Shown piece by piece: positions 1 through 5,080 of a stretch of DNA of 5,130 bases. The notes below the pieces were generated by a model, which searched no databases, was not told the origin of the DNA, and worked only from the letters and a program-made list of their open reading frames with translations. This DNA comes from Desulfobacterales bacterium (GTDB lineage Bacteria > Desulfobacterota > DSM-4660 > Desulfatiglandales > Desulfatiglandaceae). Numbering within the stretch: position 1 is the stretch's first letter; every line of letters begins with the position of its first letter. Both the position numbers and the translations under genes were made by a program. Location of the stretch: contig JAIOSR010000379.1 in NCBI GenBank assembly GCA_021107495.1, forward strand, positions 1 to 5,130. The letters run 5' to 3'.

Positions 1-1685
1 TCCCGTCCATGTCGGCAAAGATTCTAAAAGGAAGGGGTGCCCCCAGGGGATTCAACAAGATTCTGCAAGGCTTGGGAACAAAAATAGCGACTTTCATTGT
101 CTGGCTTGTCTCCTGGTTGCTTAAAACAGTATGGCGCAGGGTGATGACTGTATTGGTCCTTACATGTATGGCCGCAGGGACCGCTATTATTCTGATTCCC
201 GAGGCGGAATATCTCCCGGAAGGAAACAGGAACTTTGTTTTTGGTATGCTTTTGCCACCGCCCGGATATAATAATAAGCAATTAGGAGAGATTGCCAATA
301 GGGTCGCAACAGACATGCGACCTTATTGGAAGGCCGATCCGGGATCACAGGACGCCATGAAACTCAAGGGACCTCCTGTTGAAGATTTTTTCTTTATTGC
401 CAGGGCCAGAAATGTCTTTATGGGATGCGATTCCAGGGTGCCCGCTCGAGTGAGAGAGCTCATTCCCGTGTTACAGGGCTTTTTGTCAAAAATTCCAGGT
501 GCATATCCCATTGTCCAGCAGGCAAACCTGTTTGCAAGGGGTATCGGTGAAGGTCGCTCCATTGATGTGGAGATTACTGGACCTGATCTCAATAAGTTGA
601 TCCGGTTGGGCAGTGAGATCTTTTTTAAGTCAAAGGACCTCATCCCCGGGTCTCAGGCCCGGCCCATTCCGAGCCTTGATCTCGGTAATCCGGAGATCCA
701 GGTGGTGCCTGACAGGGAGCGGGCCTCCAAGGTGGGACTCACCGCATCTGATATAGGGATTACATTGGATGTGCTTTTGGACGGGACCAAAGTGGATGAC
801 TACCTGTTTGAAGGAGAAGAGATAGACCTTGTCCTCAAGGGAGAGGATGATACGCTTAGAAGGACGCAGGATTTTGATCATATAATGATTCAAACCCCCA
901 TGGCGGGCCTTGTTCCCCTGAACTCCGTAAGCAGCCTTGAGCTGGTTTCGGGTCCGAGTCAGATAAACCATATTGAACAGCATCGGGCTATAGTCGTAAG
1001 GGTCATCCCTCCCTATGATGTGTCAATGGAAAGGGCTGTTGATATAGTGAAAACCGGGATCATTGGTCCGATCCTTGAGAAGGGGGAACTGGGAAGGGCT
1101 TATCATATAGGACTCACAGGCACGGCAGATGATCTGTCAAAAACATCTGATGCCCTTAAGTGGAATTTTATTTTAGCTGTAGTTATAACCTTTCTTTTGA
1201 TGTCCGCTCTGTTTGAAAATTTCCTGTACCCGTTGGTAATAATGTTCAGTGTGCCGTTGGCCGCGGCCGGGGGCTTTTTGGGTCTGTGGCTTGTCAATAC
1301 ATTTCTGTCAAACCAGCCACTTGACATCCTTACCATGTTGGGCTTTGTTATTCTTGTAGGAATTGTGGTGAATAATGCCATACTTATTGTCCACCAGACC
1401 CTCAATTTTATAAGAAATAATGGAATGGACGTAAATACGGCCATAAAGGAGGCTGTTAAAATACGGATAAGACCTATTTACATGAGTACAACTACAAGTA
1501 TTTTTGGAATGATCCCCCTGGTTTTCTACCCGGGTGCGGGCTCTGAGCTTTACAGGGGTTTGGGCTCCGTGGTTATCGGCGGGCTTGCCGTATCGACCAT
1601 CTTTACCCTCTTTCTTATCCCGACCCTTTTTTCCCTCGTGTATTCTTTGGGTTTGGCATTAAGAAAAGATAACGTGAATCCCTGA
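1..1685 (+). CDS. RND efflux transporter permease, HAE1 type (C-terminal half, 5' partial)
   Basis: This is the C-terminal half of an inner-membrane, proton-driven RND pump that exports hydrophobic or amphiphilic compounds with a periplasmic adaptor and an outer-membrane channel. The frame is open to the window edge. The first visible residues (PSMSAKIL) match the end of TM6, where a full protein of about 1,000 aa would be halfway, so the ATG at base 9 is internal. Counting from that Met, TM7 lies near residues 43-63. The periplasmic porter/docking region follows (YLPEGNRNFVFGMLLPPPGYN near 68-88, RSIDVEITGPDL near 183-194). TM8-TM12 occupy about 385-548. The TM10 motif is VNNAILIV (454-461), with Asn where AcrB has proton-relay Lys940. 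TM11 begins with RIRPIYMST (486-494). The last residues are short and charged. Family assignment is secure; the substrate cannot be told. The adaptor gene is probably upstream, outside the window. Confidence 0.93.
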   Translation, partial: PSMSAKILKGRGAPRGFNKILQGLGTKIATFIVWLVSWLLKTVWRRVMTVLVLTCMAAGTAIILIPEAEYLPEGNRNFVFGMLLPPPGYNNKQLGEIANRVATDMRPYWKADPGSQDAMKLKGPPVEDFFFIARARNVFMGCDSRVPARVRELIPVLQGFLSKIPGAYPIVQQANLFARGIGEGRSIDVEITGPDLNKLIRLGSEIFFKSKDLIPGSQARPIPSLDLGNPEIQVVPDRERASKVGLTASDIGITLDVLLDGTKVDDYLFEGEEIDLVLKGEDDTLRRTQDFDHIMIQTPMAGLVPLNSVSSLELVSGPSQINHIEQHRAIVVRVIPPYDVSMERAVDIVKTGIIGPILEKGELGRAYHIGLTGTADDLSKTSDALKWNFILAVVITFLLMSALFENFLYPLVIMFSVPLAAAGGFLGLWLVNTFLSNQPLDILTMLGFVILVGIVVNNAILIVHQTLNFIRNNGMDVNTAIKEAVKIRIRPIYMSTTTSIFGMIPLVFYPGAGSELYRGLGSVVIGGLAVSTIFTLFLIPTLFSLVYSLGLALRKDNVNP

Positions 1686-1709
1686 ACGCTAAAAAAACGG
1701 TTACGATAA

Positions 1710-2075
1710 ATGGTAAAAAAATATCGTGTTGTTTTTCACGGTTTAATAGAAAAAAACAAGGAGGCGTTCGAGGCCGGAATGTTACGTTTAGGTGCGCCGG
1801 TCGAGATTGTGGCTAAAATGGTTGAAAAGGCCCCGGTAATTTTGAAAGGGGACTTGACCTTGGGGGGTGCAAGGCGATATGCAGATGCGGTTCAGGACGC
1901 GGGCGGAAGGGTGACAATCCAGGAACACGGTCATTTTGAAGAATCAGGGCGTATGAATGCTGCGGTTTCCATTGCTCCGTTTAATCAGTTCACCATGTGT
2001 CCCGAATGTGGATTGAAGCAGCCGAGGGGTGAAGCCTGTGAGAGATGTGGTTTCAGGTTTGGAGACAGGGAGTAA
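1710..2075 (+). CDS. L7/L12-like domain plus C-terminal zinc-ribbon protein
   Basis: This is a small, probably cytoplasmic protein of 121 aa with no signal peptide or membrane segment. Residues 4-71 read like the C-terminal fold of ribosomal protein L7/L12: a starting beta strand (YRVVFHGL), helices, then PVILKGDLTLGGARRYADAVQ and a closing GGRVTIQ strand. In L7/L12 the corresponding segment is 'P..vkegv..eeA...k..LeeaGA.vel'. Residues 97-113 carry CPEC-x9-CERC (Cys97, Cys100, Cys110, Cys113), a typical zinc ribbon. A linker of about 25 residues joins the two parts. The gene starts 24 nt after the RND stop and ends 17 nt before the next gene, so it is probably cotranscribed with both. No clear Shine-Dalgarno precedes the ATG; translational coupling is possible. 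The function is unknown. The fold suggests protein or nucleic-acid contact, but that is inference. Confidence 0.85.
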   Translation: MVKKYRVVFHGLIEKNKEAFEAGMLRLGAPVEIVAKMVEKAPVILKGDLTLGGARRYADAVQDAGGRVTIQEHGHFEESGRMNAAVSIAPFNQFTMCPECGLKQPRGEACERCGFRFGDRE

Positions 2076-2092
2076 GGAAAAGGGAAGATTAA

Positions 2093-2632
2093 ATGGCCGG
2101 GGTCATTAATTTGGCAGAGGGCCGGTTGCTCAAGGCCGTTAAGAAGGGTTACCGTAACTGGGCAGGACGGTTTAAAGAAAATTTTGGCCTTGAGACGCGG
2201 CTTTCCGACATCTCCTTAAAAACCCTTTCCTATTTGGCACAGGGTAAGGATAAGGGGACCTTTTATCTGTATGATCTGGCAATGAACCTTCAGGGCCTGG
2301 GATCAGGGTTTGAATTCAATGAACTGGGTCAAAAGAAAAAGATGATCGTTATAGACCAGTACCTGTTTCTATTGGACCGGGTCCGTTTTGAATGTATGAA
2401 AAGGTTGGGGTGGCTGGAAAGCTATCCCGGTGAGAAGTTCACCCTTGTGGAGCTCATAACTCAGTTTGACACGCTGGCGCCGGACCTTCAGGCACAAGTC
2501 CCTGTGCTCAGCAAGGATCATCCTGATTATAAGACGTATTCCTCGGTGAACACCTTTGAAAAAGAAGCGGTTGTCAGAAAGTTGATACCAAAGTTATTAG
2601 TCAAGATTAAGGATTACTCGACTACCTTATAA
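2093..2632 (+). CDS. Conserved-looking hypothetical protein, 179 aa
   Basis: I do not recognise this family. The 179-aa product has no signal peptide, no hydrophobic stretch long enough for a membrane segment and no cysteine pairs (one Cys in all), so it is probably cytoplasmic. It looks mainly helical. The N-terminus is basic (LLKAVKKGYRNW), and the centre has an aromatic, hydrophobic segment (MIVIDQYLFLLDRVRFECMKRLGW near 105-128). The C-terminus is charged and ends with KLIPKLLVKIKDYSTTL. The start is supported by AGGGA at 2081-2085, seven bases before the ATG, and by the 17-nt gap to the zinc-ribbon gene. Codon use resembles its neighbours, so it is likely a real gene. Its last 19 bases overlap the 3' end of the convergent elongation-factor-like gene. 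A role linked to the upstream zinc-ribbon protein or the RND pump is possible from position only. Confidence 0.82.
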   Translation: MAGVINLAEGRLLKAVKKGYRNWAGRFKENFGLETRLSDISLKTLSYLAQGKDKGTFYLYDLAMNLQGLGSGFEFNELGQKKKMIVIDQYLFLLDRVRFECMKRLGWLESYPGEKFTLVELITQFDTLAPDLQAQVPVLSKDHPDYKTYSSVNTFEKEAVVRKLIPKLLVKIKDYSTTL

Positions 2633-2871
2633 ACCTTATCGTTTTCTCTGACCCTTTCTTTTACTTTCACCCCTATCATATCACCCACCTTTGCCTCATC
2701 CACGGATTGATTATCAACCTCCATACTGGTGATCTCTTCTGTAAAATCCGTGGTGTGCCCTTTGTATCTCAATAAATCACCTTTTACTATGCTTCCATTA
2801 GTCACTTCCAAGGCGGCGACACTGGGCTTGGCGAAAAATTTGACGATAACGGCAACCTGTTCTTCCGGCAT
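2614..2871 (-). CDS. Stand-alone translation elongation factor-like (EF-Tu domain 2-like) protein
   Basis: The 85-aa product is almost entirely one domain resembling the second beta-barrel of EF-Tu and related translational GTPases. Family hallmarks are visible in order: VAVIVKFFAKPSVAALEV (7-24), GSIVKGDLLRYKGHTTDF (26-43), TSMEVDNQSVDEAKVGDMIGV (49-69) and a closing VRENDKVYKV (74-83). There is no P-loop or other GTPase motif, so it is not a GTPase. Similar small barrels are annotated as 'translation elongation factor-like protein' and resemble the C-terminal domain of U32 peptidases. The partner is unknown. I chose the ATG at 2871 because AGGAGG lies seven bases upstream. An in-frame TTG at 2889 would put that Shine-Dalgarno inside the gene. 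It is transcribed alone, opposite to both flanks, from a near-consensus promoter, and its end overlaps the convergent gene by 19 nt. The actual role is unclear. Confidence 0.88.
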   Translation of the reverse strand: MPEEQVAVIVKFFAKPSVAALEVTNGSIVKGDLLRYKGHTTDFTEEITSMEVDNQSVDEAKVGDMIGVKVKERVRENDKVYKVVE

Positions 2872-2878
2872 GGTTCTA

Positions 2879-2884
2879 CCTCCT
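2879..2884 (-). promoter_or_regulatory. Ribosome binding site of the elongation-factor-like gene
   Basis: On the minus strand this reads AGGAGG with a 7-nt spacer to the ATG at 2871. It is the strongest Shine-Dalgarno in the window and decides the start, since the longer TTG-initiated frame would translate through it. Confidence 0.85.
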
Positions 2885-2920
2885 TCCAATTTAAGATGAT
2901 GATAACCAAAATTAACCTAT

Positions 2921-2949
2921 TGTATACTATCTTTTGATGATATTGTCAA
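2921..2949 (-). promoter_or_regulatory. Sigma-70-type promoter of the elongation-factor-like gene
   Basis: On the minus strand, TTGACA (2949-2944, perfect -35) is followed by a 17-nt spacer and TATACA (2926-2921, 5 of 6 matches to the -10). Transcription would begin near 2914, leaving a leader of about 43 nt before the ATG at 2871. The match is the best in the window and suggests strong, constitutive expression. Confidence 0.8.
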
Positions 2950-2980
2950 GAAATCATAACGGCTGAAGGAAATTCCCATT

Positions 2981-3011
2981 TTGGCACTTTATGACTATCT
3001 AAGGCCATAAT
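2981..3011 (+). promoter_or_regulatory. Weak alternative promoter upstream of pyrE
   Basis: TTGGCA (2981-2986) and CATAAT (3006-3011) are separated by 19 nt, longer than the 17-nt optimum. If used, the leader to the pyrE ATG would be about 60 nt and would contain no Shine-Dalgarno. The TTGGCA is also the left half of an inverted repeat with TGCCAA at 3021-3026, which may be an operator or chance. Confidence 0.3.
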
Positions 3012-3041
3012 GAGAATTAATGCCAAGTTCATAAATTATTG

Positions 3042-3070
3042 TTGAAGCATTCACACGTTTTGTTTAGTAT
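3042..3070 (+). promoter_or_regulatory. Candidate pyrE promoter giving a leaderless mRNA
   Basis: TTGAAG (3042-3047, 4 of 6) and TAGTAT (3065-3070, 4 of 6) stand exactly 17 nt apart. A start 6-8 nt past the -10 falls at 3076-3078, right at the pyrE ATG at 3078. The absence of any Shine-Dalgarno before that ATG fits a leaderless transcript. The hexamers are only moderate. Confidence 0.4.
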
Positions 3071-3077
3071 CTCAATT

Positions 3078-3836
3078 ATGGAAGATTACAAAAAAAGATT
3101 AGCGCGGACCTTAGCGGAAACAGGGGCTCTTTTTTTTGACAAGGGTCTGATTTTGAAGGATGGGAGGCCTACCCCTTACTTCGTGAACATGGCAATGTTC
3201 AAGACGGGCAGGCTGAGCCTGGAAATAGGGTCCTTTTTTGCGGGTATGATGGTTTCACGGGGTCTTGTTAAGGAAACGGACATTATCTTAGGTCCTTCTT
3301 ACAAGGGAAGTGCCATTGCCTCAGCAACGGCCATTGCCCTGTGGAAAGATCACGGACTGGATCTGATGTTCGATTATGACCGAAAAGAGGCCAAGACCCA
3401 CGGAGAGGCAAGCGCTTCTAAGAGCGTGTTCGTGAACCGCACCTTTTTTGACGGCTGCCGCATATTCGTGGTGGACGATGTGGCAACCTCCATGGGCACA
3501 AAATATGATCTTCTGGAAAAGATAGATGCCGAGGCACAGGCCCGGAGCATGAGATTGCAGGTGAAGGGCATTGGTATCGGAATTGACCGGGAACAGACCA
3601 CTGCGGTCTATGATGGGGATGGGAAAGTGGTTGTCGGCCAAAAGGGAGAAAACGCCATCCGGAATTTCGTATCCAAAAGCAATATCCCGGTCTATGCTGT
3701 CTCAGGAATAAGTGAGGTGGTGGAATATCTTTTTCAGGAAAAGATCCCGGTCATGATCGAGGGTGGTTTCAGGGCGATAGATGAAGAGACAAAATCCCAG
3801 TTTGATGAGTATTTGAAAATTTATGGTACTGTCTGA
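3078..3836 (+). CDS. pyrE: Orotate phosphoribosyltransferase
   Basis: This enzyme joins orotate to PRPP, giving orotidine 5'-monophosphate and pyrophosphate, the fifth step of de novo pyrimidine synthesis in the cytoplasm. Visible motifs in the 252-aa product are the N-terminal LKDGRPTPYFVN (26-37) and GPSYKGSAIA (72-81). The flexible-loop signature RKEAKTHGE (102-110) carries the catalytic Arg/Lys/Lys/His set. The PRPP-binding motif IFVVDDVATSMGT (129-141) has the paired Asp133-Asp134. At 252 aa it is longer than the common bacterial form of about 210, with extra sequence after the PRPP motif and at the C-terminus. I chose the ATG at 3078 because MEDYKKRLARTLAETGALFF aligns with OPRT N-termini. 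In-frame TTG codons at 3039 and 3042 would add residues that do not look conserved. No Shine-Dalgarno precedes the ATG. The Nudix gene follows 55 nt later. Confidence 0.93.
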   Translation: MEDYKKRLARTLAETGALFFDKGLILKDGRPTPYFVNMAMFKTGRLSLEIGSFFAGMMVSRGLVKETDIILGPSYKGSAIASATAIALWKDHGLDLMFDYDRKEAKTHGEASASKSVFVNRTFFDGCRIFVVDDVATSMGTKYDLLEKIDAEAQARSMRLQVKGIGIGIDREQTTAVYDGDGKVVVGQKGENAIRNFVSKSNIPVYAVSGISEVVEYLFQEKIPVMIEGGFRAIDEETKSQFDEYLKIYGTV

Positions 3837-3852
3837 CAAAAATAAAAAATAT

Positions 3853-3873
3853 CCGGGCAAATAACCCGGCTTT
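3853..3873 (+). terminator. Weak hairpin between pyrE and the Nudix gene
   Basis: CCGGG (3853-3857) pairs with CCCGG (3865-3869) around a 7-nt loop, followed by CTTT. The stem is only 5 bp and the T-run is short, so it may act as a partial terminator or mRNA-stabilising hairpin, or have no function. An A-rich stretch precedes it. Confidence 0.3.
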
Positions 3874-3891
3874 CCCGATAAAACGTTTGGT

Positions 3892-4503
3892 ATGATGAAA
3901 CAGAAAGATTTGCGTCCAATAATAAAAAACGTCTTAAACGACAGAGCGTATAAACGTATTGAAGACTCATCGTCCAACTATGTCCATGCCTCCGTTCTGA
4001 TCCCGATTCTGGATGAGGAGGGCGTTTCCAAGATCCTGTTTACCAAAAGGACAAACAGGGTGGAACACCACAAGGGCCAGATATCCTTTCCAGGCGGTGC
4101 CGTGGATGAGGAAGATGTATCCTTTGAGGATGCCGCTTTGAGGGAGGCACATGAAGAGATCGGTCTCAGGCGGGATGATGTGGAGATTCTGGGAAGGATA
4201 GATGATACCCTGACCCTTGTGTCAAGTTTCGTTATACATCCGTTTGTAGGCTTTGTGGCCGAACCTGGCGATTTTGTAGTCAGCAAGGCAGAGGTCAAAA
4301 GGATCATCAAGGTGCCGTTATATGTCTTCCATCCTGAAAACACGCAGTATCAGAGAGATTCTGTTGAATATGAAGGAACGACCTACCGGGCGATCGCCTA
4401 TGAATACAATGGCGACGTGATCTGGGGGGCCACTGCCAGGATGATGGAGAATTTTATGAATATCCTTGGCAATAAATTGCACTTGCCTGAAGGAAAAGAA
4501 TAG
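3892..4503 (+). CDS. Nudix hydrolase, CoA pyrophosphatase (NudL/UPF0035) type
   Basis: This is probably a cytoplasmic Mg/Mn-dependent hydrolase that cleaves the pyrophosphate of coenzyme A or acyl-CoA into 3',5'-ADP and phosphopantetheine. The UPF0035-type signature upstream of the Nudix box is present: ILFTKRTNRVEHHKGQISFPGG (48-69). The Nudix box continues through VDEEDVSFEDAALREAHEEIGL (71-92), with metal-binding residues Arg84, Glu85, Glu88 and Glu89. The spacing from Gly-Gly to Arg-Glu is slightly longer than the textbook Nudix box, as is usual for this subfamily. The length of 203 aa fits the family. Tandem ATG codons at 3892 and 3895 leave the exact start open by one residue, and there is no clear Shine-Dalgarno. 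It lies 55 nt after pyrE, possibly cotranscribed. Another dinucleotide substrate cannot be excluded. Confidence 0.9.
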   Translation: MMKQKDLRPIIKNVLNDRAYKRIEDSSSNYVHASVLIPILDEEGVSKILFTKRTNRVEHHKGQISFPGGAVDEEDVSFEDAALREAHEEIGLRRDDVEILGRIDDTLTLVSSFVIHPFVGFVAEPGDFVVSKAEVKRIIKVPLYVFHPENTQYQRDSVEYEGTTYRAIAYEYNGDVIWGATARMMENFMNILGNKLHLPEGKE

Positions 4504-4528
4504 GATATAGAGTGTGCAGTCTTTTTTT

Positions 4529-4678
4529 GACAGGATGAACAGGATGCTGAAATCTTGTTTATCCCTGGCCCAGACCTGGTTTTAAAAGCAGTGGCTAACT
4601 CAAAGCGGCATTTTATGCTTATAACAACACATAAACGAAACTGCTTATGTCGCGCCAGGGCAGGCCTGTAATCCTGTC
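4529..4678. repeat. 150-bp nested inverted (foldback) repeat, MITE-like or structured RNA
   Basis: The gap between the Nudix gene and the tRNA has no ORF but holds four inverted-repeat tiers in nested order. GACAGGAT + ACAGG (4529-4536, 4539-4543) pair with CCTGT + ATCCTGTC (4665-4669, 4671-4678) around a 2x1 internal loop. CCCTGGC (4563-4569) pairs with GCCAGGG (4654-4660). AAGCAGT (4586-4592) pairs with ACTGCTT (4640-4646). TTTATG (4612-4617) pairs with CATAAA (4630-4635) around a 12-nt loop. That is about 33 potential base pairs, all collinear. The left arm also has ACAGGATG twice at a 9-nt period (4530-4537, 4539-4546). A run of seven T (4522-4528) precedes the left arm. It may be a non-autonomous palindromic element or a stable RNA; the sequence does not decide between them. 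Confidence 0.65.
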
Positions 4679-4712
4679 TGAAGTTTTTGAATAGGTTATA
4701 GGTAGATCATGT

Positions 4713-4789
4713 CGGGACGTGGCTCAGCCTGGTAGAGCACCGCGTTCGGGACGCGGGGGTCGCTGGTTCAAATCCAGTCGTCCCGACCA
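4713..4789 (+). tRNA. tRNA-Pro, anticodon CGG
   Basis: The full 77-nt cloverleaf can be folded by hand. The acceptor CGGGACG (4713-4719) pairs with CGTCCCG (4779-4785). The D arm is GCTC/GAGC with loop AGCCTGGTA. The anticodon stem CCGCG/CGCGG encloses the loop TTCGGGA, placing anticodon CGG at 4747-4749. The variable loop is GGGTC, and the T arm GCTGG/CCAGT encloses TTCAAAT with one G-T pair. The discriminator A is at 4786 and the CCA end is encoded at 4787-4789. The C1 start, AGCCTGGTA loop and overall pattern match bacterial proline tRNAs. It reads CCG codons. No strong promoter is evident directly upstream. Confidence 0.97.
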
Positions 4790-4816
4790 TATCACATTTT
4801 GTTTTTATAAATGATT

Positions 4817-4853
4817 AAGGGGGGATAGGATTTCATTCTATCCCCCTTTGTGT
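4817..4853 (+). terminator. Rho-independent terminator after tRNA-Pro
   Basis: GGGGGATAG (4820-4828) pairs perfectly with CTATCCCCC (4838-4846) around a 9-nt loop. It is extended by a G-T pair and two A-T pairs (AAG at 4817-4819 with TTT at 4847-4849). The tail TTTGTGTTT is U-rich but interrupted. It lies 28 nt after the tRNA and is the only strong terminator hairpin in the window. Confidence 0.85.
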
Positions 4854-4856
4854 TTG

Positions 4857-4876
4857 TGGGGTAGAAATGGGGTAGA
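4857..4876. repeat. Tandem direct repeat of TGGGGTAGA, 11-bp period
   Basis: Two identical 9-mers, TGGGGTAGA at 4857-4865 and 4868-4876, are separated by AA, so equivalent bases are one helical turn apart. They lie just downstream of the tRNA terminator. Such phased repeats can be protein-binding sites, for example of a regulator or integrase. No function can be assigned. Confidence 0.5.
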
Positions 4877-5002
4877 TTTATTGCTTGGTAAACATTCCTA
4901 AAGCCGTCCCCTGAGATAATAAAATATCTTTCAAAAGCTTTGTCAGTGCTGTGCATACCGGCAAGTCAACATTCTAATATTCCATCATTCCGTGACTATC
5001 AA

Positions 5003-5031
5003 TTGAGGCTATTATGCCAATGGTGTATATA
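5003..5031 (+). promoter_or_regulatory. Candidate promoter of the right-edge ATPase gene
   Basis: TTGAGG (5003-5008, 4 of 6) and TATATA (5026-5031, 5 of 6) are separated by 17 nt, giving a leader of about 40 nt to the ATG at 5081. A second -10-like TATACT (5050-5055) lies downstream but lacks a matching -35. Otherwise the A/T-rich stretch from about 4880 to 5000 shows no gene or RNA I can support. Confidence 0.45.
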
Positions 5032-5070
5032 TTTCTCTACCCATGGTATTATACTGTGAGCGTATTTATT

Positions 5071-5075
5071 GGAGG
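5071..5075 (+). promoter_or_regulatory. Ribosome binding site of the right-edge gene
   Basis: GGAGG, five bases before the ATG at 5081, is a strong Shine-Dalgarno. It supports a real gene start although only 50 bases of the reading frame are visible. Confidence 0.75.
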
Positions 5076-5080
5076 TCCAT

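Noticed and set aside
9..11. ATG at base 9 as the true start of a short half-size RND protein
   Set aside because: The frame is open upstream, the residues before and at this Met match the end of TM6, and no Shine-Dalgarno is visible, so the gene is simply cut by the window edge.
24..1444. Minus-strand frames within the RND gene (24-281, 323-643, 630-983, 1103-1444)
   Set aside because: Antisense to a clearly conserved transporter; translations look random and no start signals are seen.
3078..3836. Minus-strand reading frames inside pyrE (3321-3641, 3374-3601)
   Set aside because: They lie fully inside a well-supported gene, resemble no family and have no ribosome binding site or promoter; they are mirror frames.
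3702..4343. Minus-strand frames crossing the pyrE-Nudix gap and the Nudix gene (3702-3977, 3978-4343)
   Set aside because: Low-complexity, serine-rich or cysteine-poor translations antisense to conserved motifs; no supporting signals.
4501..4712. CRISPR array or short tandem repeat array before the tRNA
   Set aside because: ACAGGATG occurs only twice in direct orientation, with no spacers of regular length; the structure is an inverted, not a direct, repeat.
4914..4929. AGATA/TATCT hairpin as a terminator or operator
   Set aside because: Only 5 A/T-rich base pairs with no adjoining gene end; expected by chance in an A/T-rich gap.
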